This document shows, in pieces, positions 12,960 to 23,978 of a stretch of 64,000 nt of DNA (positions within the stretch are counted from its first letter, which is position 1; each line of letters starts with the position of its first letter). The DNA is from Dryas octopetala. Lineage: Eukaryota; Streptophyta; Magnoliopsida; Rosales; Rosaceae. Under the pieces are notes generated by a model. It searched no databases. It saw only the letters and a list, made by a program, of their open reading frames with translations, and was not told the DNA's origin. The stretch covers positions 7,006,001 through 7,070,000 of the forward strand of contig OY992832.1 in NCBI GenBank assembly GCA_963921425.1, written 5' to 3'. The position numbers were made by a program, and so were the translations under genes.

Positions 12960-14690
12960 ATCGGAAGTCATTGCACGCACATGCACAATTTGTCCCACTA
13001 CTCATTCCATTGAATCAATTTGATATATAATGTAATATTCCATGATCCATATATTGCACACATCAAATCTTCTTCGGAATGTATATAGCTATACCATCAT
13101 TTGATCATTTGGCAAAGTAATTGTAAGATGCTAGAAAGACACGTAAAAGTTCCATCACTGTAATTGATCGAGTAAGGATAATGAATTTAATTTTGTCGAA
13201 TTGCCAAAACTAGCTATTAGTTGTGGAAAATGGAAAATTGACATGGACTCGTCGATGAGTTATAGTGTATATAAATGGAAATATGACATGGACTAATATT
13301 GAACAAGTCTTCTAGCTCTACAAGTGGAGAGGATTAAACTCATTCTGGCTAGTGACATCTGACAACTGACATGCTATGGTTTCGTATTATTAGCTAGGAT
13401 TAATAAGTGCTGTAGCTTGGTGAGTTTGTCACTGTTTTGCCAGTTATAATATATGATGTTTGCAATTGCTGTGCCACATATATATAAGATGTTAATTGTT
13501 GTGGGATTAATTTGTTTGACGTATGCGCAACTTGGTTAATTGCTCCACAACGCTCTGGCCCATTTGGAATATACAGACCATATATATCAAACACTTTGTC
13601 CATTAGTCAGCTTGATTGGCAATAATTTTTAGTCAAACTTTTCTCTTGAAAATTTTGATAAACCCCATGCAGGATAATAATGACATACGTCGAACCATTA
13701 ATATTAATCACACTCCGATCGAGTACATATATACTATATGCACGACAATCCGATTATTATGTCTTGGAAAGATGGGATCTATTACGATTCGATCAAGGGA
13801 TATGCATAATTAGTACTGTCCAAATTAAATTAATTAAAGAGCTAGTCAAAGAGAAAGCAATTAACATTTAGACATGGTTGGAGAGATTAAAGGAAGAATA
13901 GACAGTAGGGCCTACATTAGAAATTGCATGTTGGTCTAAGATTTTCCCCGTTTCCCAGATACCATTGGTCTGGTTCGATCATGCACCAGGACCAGTACAC
14001 AACCAAGAAAGCTAGCTAGCAAAAGATCGAAGCGTTCAAGTGGAAATTTAGCCAACTGATTGATCAATGGAGAAGACACTACATTATGAATTTATGTGAG
14101 AGGTAGAAAGAGAGGAGGTAGTGGAAAAGTAGTAACACATGATAACGTATGAAACTCGATCTAGCTAGCTAGCTTGAATAGAAATTAGAATTACGTGATT
14201 TGCCCAAACACACCTACAGACAAAGAATCCACCATGTGTATCATTCCGAATATCTTGTTATCTTGTGTTGCAATCATTCCTCCTAATTAAGTAGAAAGAT
14301 TAATTAATGTGACCCTTTCCAAAACCCATGAGCGACTACTTTTCTAGTTAATTGCTGATTAATTAAGGACACATCAATTTCCACAATCTGGCCGGCTATC
14401 TTAATTTGCCCAAAGATTCTTTTCTTTTGAGATCAAATATCCAACCACTTTACCTCATATTCCATGCATATATTGTACATCCCATGTGCCACCATATTCA
14501 ATCCCATGATCTCTCAATTCCCTCTCTCTTTCTCTGTCACACACACACACATGCACACATTCATAGAATGCTGCCCTTCCCGGCCTGTCTTGCACCTTTT
14601 GACCAAGGTCCAACATTTTAATTAATTTCCTCTCTAAAAAAATCAGCACGCTTTATATACCTAATTATTGGGATTTTCTTTTCTCTCTAG
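12960..14690. other. Gene-free interval
   Basis: AT-rich DNA with many short palindromic AATTAATT and CTAGCTAG strings. No frame with recognisable protein content. Confidence 0.45.
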
Positions 14691-14697
14691 AAGAATT

Positions 14698-14811
14698 TGA
14701 CCTCCTTTTCTGGTAGAGAACATGCACAAATCTAAGAGAGAGAGAGAGAGAGAGTGACCTTCTTTTCTGGTAGAGAACATGCACAAATACAAGAGAGAGA
14801 GAGAGAGAGCA
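14698..14811. repeat. 57-bp tandem duplication ending in (GA)n
   Basis: Two head-to-tail units start TGACCTCCTTTTCTGGTAGA (14698) and TGACCTTCTTTTCTGGTAGA (14755). Each contains GAACATGCACAAAT and ends in a run of GA dinucleotides. The units differ by a few substitutions, so this is a fairly young local duplication, probably seeded by the GA tracts. Confidence 0.85.
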
Positions 14812-14819
14812 CGAAGAAC

Positions 14820-16400
14820 AAAAATATTTAAGCTAGGGAGACCGGCCCAATATAATTTTTTAAGAAAGCATCATAAAGTTTTCCAACATAGAAAAGTTAA
14901 AGTAGATTACTAGCTTGATCTATGGCATTACTTAATTAATTAGTTAATTAAAGTAGATAATTAGCTACTTAATTAATTAATAGAAGCGGAAGGAGTGGTA
15001 AAGGTAGGTAAGCCTTGGCAGTTGGTAGTTTATTCGGGTCAGTCAGATCAGTTGGAGGAATCTTTGCAATTATTTTATCCATCTCATTTGCAATCACCAA
15101 TTATTTTATCAATAAAAGTAGGAGAAAGATATAGAGGTCCACATGATTTGCATCCCAATATGCATACACTGTGCTCATCCAGTGACTGCATGTTTGTGTG
15201 TTTCTTTGGTACTGTGTCTGAAAGAGAAGGTTGGGCAAGCAATTAAGCTAGGGTACGTATAATAGTATTCTCTTTGATTTGCATAATCTTTACCTGCCAA
15301 ACTATTTTGAAAAAGGAAATTAAAATAATTGAAGGGGTTGTCTTGTACGTGTGAATTGAAAGCTAGGGCCCTAGCCTCTTAGGTGCAATCAAAACTTACT
15401 AATTAATATATATTAACCTGTAGTTAGGTACTACATTTCTTCAAACAAACAAAAATAGTAGTTAGGTACTGTATTACACTATTACTTAAAACTCTTTTGA
15501 GTTTTGAGTAGTCAATTAATGTTCAGTAATATTCCACTATATATATACAATCTTAATTTGACATTTCGTTCAGCACTACAGCTAAGGGAAGAATTAAGTC
15601 TTCCTTAATCTAGCTTGTTTGTTAAAGTAGAAAAAGATTAAAATTAACAAAAGGTTAACAGGTACATTCAGCAAAAATAAAAATTCATCCCAAATGGTGC
15701 GAAGAATAGAAATTGGATCCTCAATCTTTTTGGTGTTAATGTTGTGCTTATGTCCAAAAATGTTTTTGATGGAGGCTAGAGGTTATCTTAATTAATTCTA
15801 ATGTGGGTGTACACATGTGCAACCATGTGTGCACGTGGGAGTATGGAACCCAACATTATTTGAGTTGAGTATTCTTGAATGTAGAGTGGATCTTATAAGT
15901 CATATTTCATCATGTTTAAAATAAAGTATACCTCAACTAAATGTATATATATACTACAACATATTTCATATTTTGTCTCAGTCACTAACTGCACATTAGG
16001 ACTGCTCATCATATAATTGAATGCCATATTTATTTATAAAAGATGGTCTCAATTATTTTCTCTTCGATCGATCTGTATGCAAATATCTAACATCGGCAAC
16101 CACAAAATTCTTGATCCTACATGATCATTGAAAATCTTAACCACTAATTCTTTGGTTCAGGAAGACCAGCATCCACATATATCTTATGCAAGAGTCCAAA
16201 TTAATCACATTGATCAGAGATTTAAAACTTGAAAATATATTCTTATTAGATAATTTGACAATATATTATGTCCTGTGTGAATTTTGATCATTAATTAACT
16301 TAAGCACTTTTAATTACACGTGTAATTCAAATTCACAATTTAGCAAATTAAAGAACATTACTAAATATATATATACACACGAAGCTAACCAAAAAAATGC
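14820..16400. other. Gene-free interval
   Basis: AT-rich, with no domain-bearing frame and no repeat with clear ends recognised. Confidence 0.4.
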
Positions 16401-16409
16401 TCTAAAGAT

Positions 16410-16772
16410 AATCGGTTAGTAAATTAATACGAAACTAACTACTATTTTGGACCCACCACACGATATAATTCAATAATCTAAACCGTTCATTTTTTAGGCC
16501 CCACTTCAAAGATCATTTTTATAAAAAAATTTTAAAATCGGAAGTCATTTAGCAATTTGATTATAATAACAACTATTTATATGCTTTTATTGAAAACAGG
16601 TTCGTCTATTTATTTGATTACAGTTTCATGACTAAATGATTTTCGATTTGGTTGATTTTTTGCAATGATAATTTTTTAAATGTAGCCTAAAAAATTGATG
16701 GTTTAAATTATAAAATTAGTATGTAGTGGGCCCCAAAAAGTGATTAACTTTATATTAACTAGCTAATTATGG
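16410..16772. repeat. Fold-back element, family A copy 1
   Basis: Left and right halves are imperfect inverted repeats. The left half carries AACCGTTCATTTTTTAGGCC and then AAATCGGAAGTCATTTAG. The reverse complement of the right half carries AAACCATCAATTTTTTAGGC and AAATCGAAAATCATTTAG. The same two internal motifs recur at 33667-33999 and 50448-50873. Non-coding and about 360 bp; the ends are approximate and no target duplication was assigned. Confidence 0.6.
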
Positions 16773-17024
16773 TTCATTTTTGTTTTAAATACTTGTTTCT
16801 TTTTAATTCTCATTTGAAGTCATATACTCTATCGCATAACGTCAATTGCAGAGGTTTGCCTATATCAATCCAATTTGATTGCACTGATCTTAATTCAATA
16901 ATTAATAATGCTTTCTAAAGATGGTGAGCCACCTAAAATATGAGAATTAAAATTAATGTCATCATTGGAAACCACACTTTTTTTTTTTTTTGAGAAGAAA
17001 CGGAACTTTGAAACGACTCTCTTA

Positions 17025-18137
17025 GAGAGCAGTTTTGCTCACCTCCTTTAACTCAGGTGTATGCTCACCTCCCATCTAAAATGCTGCCATGTATTTAAAA
17101 AATTAACCATGAGTTAATCTATTGTATTTAATTATTTATGATATTATAATGATGAGAGAGAAAAATAATTTGACAACTCTTTTTTACTTTTATCCTTATC
17201 TTTTATTACTCAACTTTTTTCCACTTTTTTATTACCTATTAATTTTTATTTTCTCTTTTATTTAATTATTTCTAATAATTTTTGCTTCTTTTGTTTTTTT
17301 GCTCTTCTCCAGTACGCCTCTAGTATCTAAAAAACCACATGCATTTAATAATTTTTACTTTTTTTTTATTTGCTCTTTTCTAGTATGCCTCCAGTACCCA
17401 AAAAACCACATCCAATTTTTTTGGGTCTTCTCATTTATACACCTTTTATCTACTTTTTTAATTAATTAAAAAAAATATTCCAAAAACACTTTTTTTTTTG
17501 CCTAAGAATTCTTCTTTCTTGTCTCATACATGACCTTTTCAGATCAAACAAATTCTTAGGTCAATCTAAGGTGTTGCAGCATTTGAAGAGAGAAGAATAG
17601 TTGCAATGACATAAATTTTTTTTTTTTTAACTCATGTAACTTTTTTATTGGATTTTCTATATATGTAAATGAGTTGTTTTAGATTTTTGTTTGGCCAACA
17701 TTTTAGATAAAACTTTGCAAATGAGTTTTTTGTTCGAATTGCAAATGTGTTGTTAAAATATTTTTATTTTTTAATTAATTAAAAAAATAGATAAATGTGT
17801 ATACATGAGAAGACCCAAAAAAATGGATGTGATTTTTTGAATACTAGAGACGTACTGGAGAAGAGCAAAAAAACAAAAGAAGTAAAATTTATTAGAAATA
17901 ATTAAATAAAAGAGAAAAGAGAAATTAACGGGTGATAAAAAAAAGTTGAGTAATAAAAGATAATGATAAAATAAGAAAGGAGTTGTCAAATTATTTTTCT
18001 CTCTCATCATTATAACATCATAAATAATTAAATACAATAGTTAACTCATGGTTAGTTTTTCAAACACGTGACAGTATTTTAGTTAGGAGGTGAGCATACA
18101 CCTGAGTTAAAGGAGGTGATCAAGCAAAACTGCTCTC
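17025..18137. mobile_element. Non-autonomous Mutator-type fold-back element with 9-bp target duplication
   Basis: The element starts GAGAGCAGTTTTGCT and ends AGCAAAACTGCTCTC. It is flanked on both sides by ACTCTCTTA (17016-17024 and 18138-18146), a perfect 9-bp direct repeat, the size made by Mutator-like transposases. The terminal inverted repeats are very long: about 470 bases on the left pair with about 390 on the right, including blocks such as AACTCAGGTGTATGCTCACC. The left arm contains an internal partial duplication (GTACGCCTCTAGTATC and GTATGCCTCCAGTACC, followed by AAAAAACCACAT). No transposase is encoded, so it would need an autonomous partner. Confidence 0.88.
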
Positions 18138-18829
18138 ACTCTCTTAAATCTCAATTAATGACTGCACTAATTAAACTATTTTTATTATAAATGAGTTCTC
18201 TGCAAGATATTTTTGTTGTTGATCACTTGATCATTGTGCATTCCATGTGCCAACTGCTAACTACCACACGCAATAACCAACTTCTCGATCAATTTCAAAT
18301 TATATATCAAGTTTTCTAAGCTTTAGCCCGTCCATTAACTTATTATTGGTCCATGTTAATTATAAAGTGCATGGGGTTTAATTAATTAAACTTTTGAGTG
18401 CTAACATGTGATTTGTCCGGCCTCGTGGATCACAAACTAATTAGTTATCCTAAGCTTTTTATGATTATGGGTAATCCCACTAGCAACTAATTAAATTTTA
18501 AATTTTAAACATATGCTTTACGTACTTATCCAATGTGGTGCCTTTTCAAATCAATTAATCACTAAAAAATAATTTCTTCCATAATACTATAGCTAGCTAG
18601 TATATATATACAAAAAGAGAATATATAAAGATAATTATATGGGACAACTAAAACCGATATTTTCGTACCTATGTATATATCTAGTCAGATTTAATTCTCA
18701 TTTTCCTCTAATCTTTTTCTGAATGATAAAAAAGAGAAACCATAACCATAACTTAAATTTTATAAGTCCAAATCACAAATAAATTAACCATTTATTACGC
18801 CTAAGCTAGCTAGCTGTGTCGATCACTGT

Positions 18830-20060
18830 ATATGTGGTGTAGTAGTAGTACCTGTGTCTCCATATTGTGAAGCGACTTAATCGGGTGGTTTGTCATTGTC
18901 AAAACCAATCAGATGAGCTGTGATGCATGACAAGGCCTACCTACATGGTACATAACCCAGAAATATAGCCAAAACAAACAACCTAATAGAATGCTGTAGT
19001 GATCTTTGTAAGTACTATAAATTAATTTTGCAAGTTGTATCTTGGTTGGGTAGCCAGGAAATTGCCATGAAACACCGTTCCGTTTTCATTTACCTAATTA
19101 CCTAACTCATGTTGTGGGGAGATTAATTTCTTTTCAAAGTCATCATTTTGATGTATTTTGTTTTGGAAGGATCGATCTACACTAAGTTGGCCATAATGCA
19201 TGAAAAAGTCGAGACAACATATGCATGTATGCTTGAACATTAACTGAAAGTAACAATGCTTGAGCAAAAGTACTCATAATTAAGTGTCATTACGCTAGCT
19301 CTTTGAAAATATCTAATTATTTTATAATCATATTAAGTAACGCGGAGTCAATTGAATTTCACACTTGAATATATTGCATGCTCTGATACAATTTTAATTA
19401 AAATTAGATCATCTAACTACAATCAATTAATAATAGGTGAACCAAAATTTTATATTATTGTATAATACTTAAAATTCTTAATGTGAAACTCTATACTCTC
19501 AACAACAATATATGTATACAAGCCACTAGTTCTAAGTCACAAACGAATTATTGCCTCCCATAAGTTGGGTCACTGTGTTGTAGTACATTTGTCCCCAAAT
19601 TGTGAAGCAAGAAATTGGGTGGTTTGTCGTTGTCAAGCCATGCCAATCAGATCGATGAGCTGTGGAGCCTCAAAATATATGGCCAATATAAAGAAACTTG
19701 TCATAGCTTTTCTACAAGTAGGCTGCAACATAAGTACGTTTCCTAATTAATTAGCTTCGATTTGTTGTTTTAACGAGTAAAAACCAGTACATATATAGCA
19801 AAAGTATAGGCTAAACTGAATTAAGAATGCTTCATGATATGTCATTATAATGATATATGGATCTTTCATAAATGTACTTGAAAGTTTGCAAGTTGTATGT
19901 TGGCTGCAAGCTAGGATTAAACCATTTTCATTTCACCAAGTCCTACTCGATCATCATGGTGTGACGACGGATTCATATATACATAGTACTCTTGTCCTTT
20001 TGATTTGTCCAAGTCTTTAATATGATGTATTTTGTCTTGGAATTACCGATCGTGCTTCAA
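18830..20060. repeat. Old tandem duplication, unit offset about 735 bp
   Basis: Segments near 18840-18940 and 19575-19675 share ATTGTGAAGC, GGGTGGTTTGTC, TTGTCAA, CCAATCAGAT and GATGAGCTGTG in order. Segments near 19025-19055 and 19880-19905 share TTTGCAAGTTGTAT and TTGG. Segments near 19150 and 20022 share ATGATGTATTTTGT and TTGGAA. The order is conserved with gaps, so this looks like one ancient direct duplication of non-coding DNA. No coding frame is conserved between the copies. Confidence 0.6.
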
Positions 20061-20071
20061 TGGATCATATA

Positions 20072-20240
20072 AATATGCACGAAGAATTCAGCACAGCTTA
20101 ATTGGTAGAAAATAACATTCAAATAATGCTTCAGCTAGGTGGTAAAAGTGATATATATATATATATATAGTTATTGTCCATTTGTCCTACATCTGAGCTA
20201 CCAATTAAGCTGTACGTGCTGAATATTTTGTGCATATTTA
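20072..20240. repeat. Small fold-back element around a (TA)n run
   Basis: ATATGCACGAAGAATTCAGC near 20074 and AGCTTAATTGGTAG are mirrored by CTACCAATTAAGCT and GTGCTGAATATTTTGTGCAT near 20198-20237. The centre holds (TA)n. Short, non-coding, MITE-like; exact ends are uncertain. Confidence 0.5.
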
Positions 20241-20499
20241 TTTCCTACCAATTAAACTGTACAGAGAATAAATTAATAAAGAAACTTATTAATTGTTTGA
20301 AATAATAATACTATAACTGACCTTTGCTATATGACTAATGAGGAAGAGAATTCTCACGTATTTAGCTCACCATGCATCTTGTCACGAAATAGATAGACAA
20401 TTAAAGAAACCATGAAAAATTAAGAAACACAAATAAGTAGATAATAAAGCCAAATTAGGAAAAATGGTCTATTAAATACCATTATACCTAATATTAATT

Positions 20500-21430
20500 T
20501 GATATATATATATATATAATACATCGATCACCAACAGCTAGCAACAGTTGCTTAATTACATTCTAATGGAGAAGTGAAGGTGATCGGTGATCCAAGAGAT
20601 ACATATATCCGCTCGATCGAGATAGATATTATCATCCATCATGTATCATTATCATCCTTCTTTGTCCGGTGGCCCTCGACAGCGCCTCCAGTGGCCTTGA
20701 TTTTGGACAGCAGCCAAAACCTGATGGACCTGGATATTACTTGGTCTTGGTCCTCTTGGATAACATATATAGTCCATGTATATCCCATCGCTAATTATTA
20801 AATACAAATAATAAGATATATTAGTGAAACCACATTTTGGGTAACATATGTGTATTATTTCTTTAATAGAGGTGTTTACTCAATACTCATCAATACAATT
20901 AAGTTTTTCCTCTATTACACACAATTTTATCTCCCTAACATTATTGAAATACAGAATCACACACCAGGGGTCATTCAAGCCATTGTCTTCATTCTAATTT
21001 CATCTCCAACTCAACATATTTTGTTGCTACCCTCTAACTCAACATATTTAATCAAGTGGGAAATTTAATTTGACCCTAATAACTTAATTATGAAAGTCTT
21101 TCTTCAGTGAAAGCGGTTGAGATATAATGGACAAATTCGGTTGAGATTTTTGCTATATTGGTAAAATGCACGCTCTTAAATGTAAAGAAATACAAAATAA
21201 ATGATGTGACAACAATATAGACAATAATATGATATGATCTTAACAATTACTATATCAAGAAAAAAAAAGTTGATAATTAATTGAAATCAATTAAGTAATG
21301 GGCACAAAATACATCATAAGAAATGGATTGGGAACGTGCTTGTCACATAGGGGGGACCATGGATGTTGATAGAGAGCATATCATGGACCATGACAGGGCT
21401 CATATAATCTGTACAGCGAAAAAGAAAAAA
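20500..21430. other. Gene-free interval
   Basis: Only chance ORFs of up to about 75 codons. No domain, tRNA or element ends recognised. Confidence 0.4.
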
Positions 21431-21445
21431 CAGAGGCTCAGGCTC

Positions 21446-21481
21446 TTTTTTTGTTTTTTTGTTTTTTTGTTTTGGTCTGAG
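21446..21481 (-). mobile_element. Ultra-short poly(A) insertion between 11-bp direct repeats
   Basis: GGCTCAGGCTC occurs at 21435-21445 and again at 21482-21492. Between them, read on the minus strand, is CTCAGACC followed by an A-rich tail of AAAA and three A7 runs separated by C. The layout of short body, A-rich tail and flanking duplication is that of a severely 5'-truncated retroposon. Confidence 0.55.
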
Positions 21482-21749
21482 GGCTCAGGCTCAAATGTGT
21501 GTTATGTAGCGTGAGATTGTGCAAGAGATCTGCAACACTTGTGGGGTTATTTATGTCATATAACAATGTTGAGTGATAGGACGATCAAGCTAAAAGATGA
21601 TACAAATCTAAAATAAATACTAATTTTTTTTATTAGGTGTATGTTATATTTTAACTGGTCTGTTATGTCATTCAACATTATGACAGTAACAAAATAGTTA
21701 CACCGACATATTTTGTGGCGTGAGTGTGTGAGGTAAGTGATTTGACCAA

Positions 21750-22042
21750 GGGCCCGTTTGGCACTGCTTCTTAGAAGCATTTTTATTTAGTAGCGCTTTT
21801 ATCAGAAGCGCTTATGTTAAGAAGCACATATAAATTTTTATAAAACTTATAAATTATTTATGCAAAAGCACTTGAAAGTGCTTCTTGAGAAAGCACCTGT
21901 CAGGTGCTTCTCAAAAAACCCCTTAGAAGTGCTTTTATAACTCAAAAGCACTTCTAATTATTTTTGCCAAACGCTATCAAAAGTGCTTTTACTAATTTGA
22001 AAGCGCTTTTGACAATTTTAAAAGCAGTGCCAAATGAGCCCC
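21750..22042. mobile_element. hAT-like MITE, 293 bp
   Basis: Begins GGGCCCGTTTGGCACTGCTT and ends AAGCAGTGCCAAATGAGCCC, near-perfect terminal inverted repeats of about 20 bases. The interior is dense in GCTTTT / AAAGCAC subrepeats that fold back on themselves. Such GGGCCCGTTTGG termini are usual for plant hAT-type MITEs. I could not confirm the expected 8-bp target duplication (left flank TTGACCAA, right flank AAGATTTA). Confidence 0.75.
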
Positions 22043-22343
22043 AAGATTTATTGGTGGAATGAGAAAAGAAAACGGCCACGTCTTCAAGAGGGAGGGACGC
22101 GGAGTTTACATAAAAAAAGGGCATCACTTGGAGTGGAGTGGGTCACTATGTGATTTTCACACTCCTTTACTCCTTTTGTGGGTATGACTAATTAATGACT
22201 CTCTCTCTCTCTCTCACACACATAGCCTTCTTACTCATATTTTAATATTGGTCCCTAATTATAGGACCACCATCCAATTATAACCCAATTTTTCAATTCC
22301 CTTCTAAACGTATGGTTACGATATATGTCATAACTCATAAGAG

Positions 22344-23608
22344 CATGTACAATGGCTTTTTGCTATATGCTATACTATATGCTATATGCTATACTATATG
22401 CTATATTTAGTATGACTTCTAGTATTTAGTAATAGCTTTTGTACTTTTTGCTCCAATGGCACAAAAGCTATAGCTATATTTAATATGTTTATATTTTTAA
22501 TATATTCTTAAAGATAATTATAGATTTGGTCCACTTATTTTATAACCAGTTCAATTTTGGTCCATGATCTTTTTCAAGTTCAGTTTTAGTCCACTAATTG
22601 TTCCACTTGTTCAATAAAGATTCAGATTTGTTATCTCATATTTGTCTCATCTTTTACCCTATTAAATCTCAGTCAAATTCAACAAACATATACTTGTTTT
22701 AAAGCTATGCGTCTTCTCTTTACAACCATATAAAGATCATTCAAATCGAAGTTCTAAAACACAAGATAATTGGTCCCAAAATAGGATACTCGAAACTACC
22801 AATTTTTCCTAAAAAATTTTCAAAATTTTCAAACTTCACCAAATTTCAATTCTCTTTTACTCTAATACTACAAATTGGTTCCTATGACTAAGAAATGATG
22901 AAATATAACTTATACTTCAATTATAATGAAAGAAAACACAACAAAAATGATTTAAAATCATAACTTAAAAAAAATCGTGGACCAAAATTGAACTTAAAAA
23001 AAATCGTTGACCAAAATTGAACTAGGTATAAAATAAGTTGACCAAATTTGTAATTTCTTCTATATTCTTATATATCTTTATAAATTAAATTTAATATATT
23101 AAATTATTTTAATAATTATATCATTGTAAATATTTTAATGAAATCTTTACTATGAGCCCAATATTAAATATATTTAAATATTATTATTTTAATACCCAAA
23201 TTAATATTTTAGTATTTTTCATGTCAAAGTCAAATGTAGGAATTGTAAAATTTGGATACTATGACCAATCAACCCATGACAGCTGCTCATTCTCATGCCT
23301 CTTGCTGCAACATTTTCTATTCATATGAATATCTTTTCTTCTCTTTCTCCTCCTGGACCCAGTACTTTTTCAACCAATCATTTTCTTTTACTTGGTTTTT
23401 TATTCTTTTTTTACTTATACTTTTCAAATTGTGGGTCAACTTTTTTCTTGAGTTTCTCAATAGCAATTGCTCAATTTTTTGCTATATATATTGGAAATAA
23501 CAATAGCATAGCGAATACTAAATTTAGCTATGCCATTATAGTGAGCTTTTTTATCAATTCTACTATATTTAGCATATAGCATATCATTTAGCCATGCCAT
23601 TGTACATG
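22344..23608. mobile_element. Terminal-inverted-repeat element upstream of NCED, interrupted by another element
   Basis: The left end CATGTACAATGGC (22344-22356) is matched by the right end GCCATTGTACATG (23596-23608). Inside the ends lie further inverted matches: GCTATATGCTATAC-type repeats on the left and TTTAGCATATAGCATATC on the right. A second element (22511-23060) sits within it; without that insertion the outer element would be about 700 bp. No target duplication could be fixed, so the superfamily is open. It ends about 370 bases before the NCED start codon. Confidence 0.6.
22511..23060. mobile_element. Nested fold-back element with 10-bp direct repeats
   Basis: TATATTCTTA is present exactly at 22501-22510 and 23061-23070. 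Between them the termini are inverted copies: AAGATAATTATAGATTTGGT on the left against GAAGAAATTACAAATTTGGT read inward from the right. The similarity continues through ACTTATTTTATA and AGTTCAATTTTGGTC for about 80 bases. The 9-10 bp duplication suits a Mutator-like element. Non-coding. Confidence 0.75.
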
Positions 23609-23806
23609 AATACATGATCTAATTAAGCAATTCCAAGCTATGTTTGTTCTGCCTCACAAACCTATACAACATTTTGTTTGGACGCGCCCCCTCTTTCAAA
23701 TGTCAATCCCCAAATGCCCTTTCCACCAATCCCACACTATTACAAGGTGGACCTCCACGTACACAAAACCACACTTCCCTTCCCTTTCACCACCATCCCC
23801 CAACTC

Positions 23807-23814
23807 TATTTAAA
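23807..23814 (+). promoter_or_regulatory. Probable TATA box of NCED
   Basis: TATTTAAA, 165 bases upstream of the ATG at 23979. It is followed by a pyrimidine-rich leader with CTCTCTCCCTCTCTCTT, typical of plant 5' untranslated regions. A CCACGTAC string (ACGT core) lies about 50 bases upstream, a possible weak ABA/light element. Confidence 0.5.
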
Positions 23815-23978
23815 CCACATTTTCTCATCTCCTCTTTCCAAAACTCACTCACTCTCTCCCTCTCTCTTTCTCTTTGGATTTTGAACTCTTTCTCTTTGCC
23901 TTCAAAATCCAAAGAGAACACCCACCCAACCCACAAAGGTAAAAACACAAACACCTTGCATACATACATACAGCTCTA

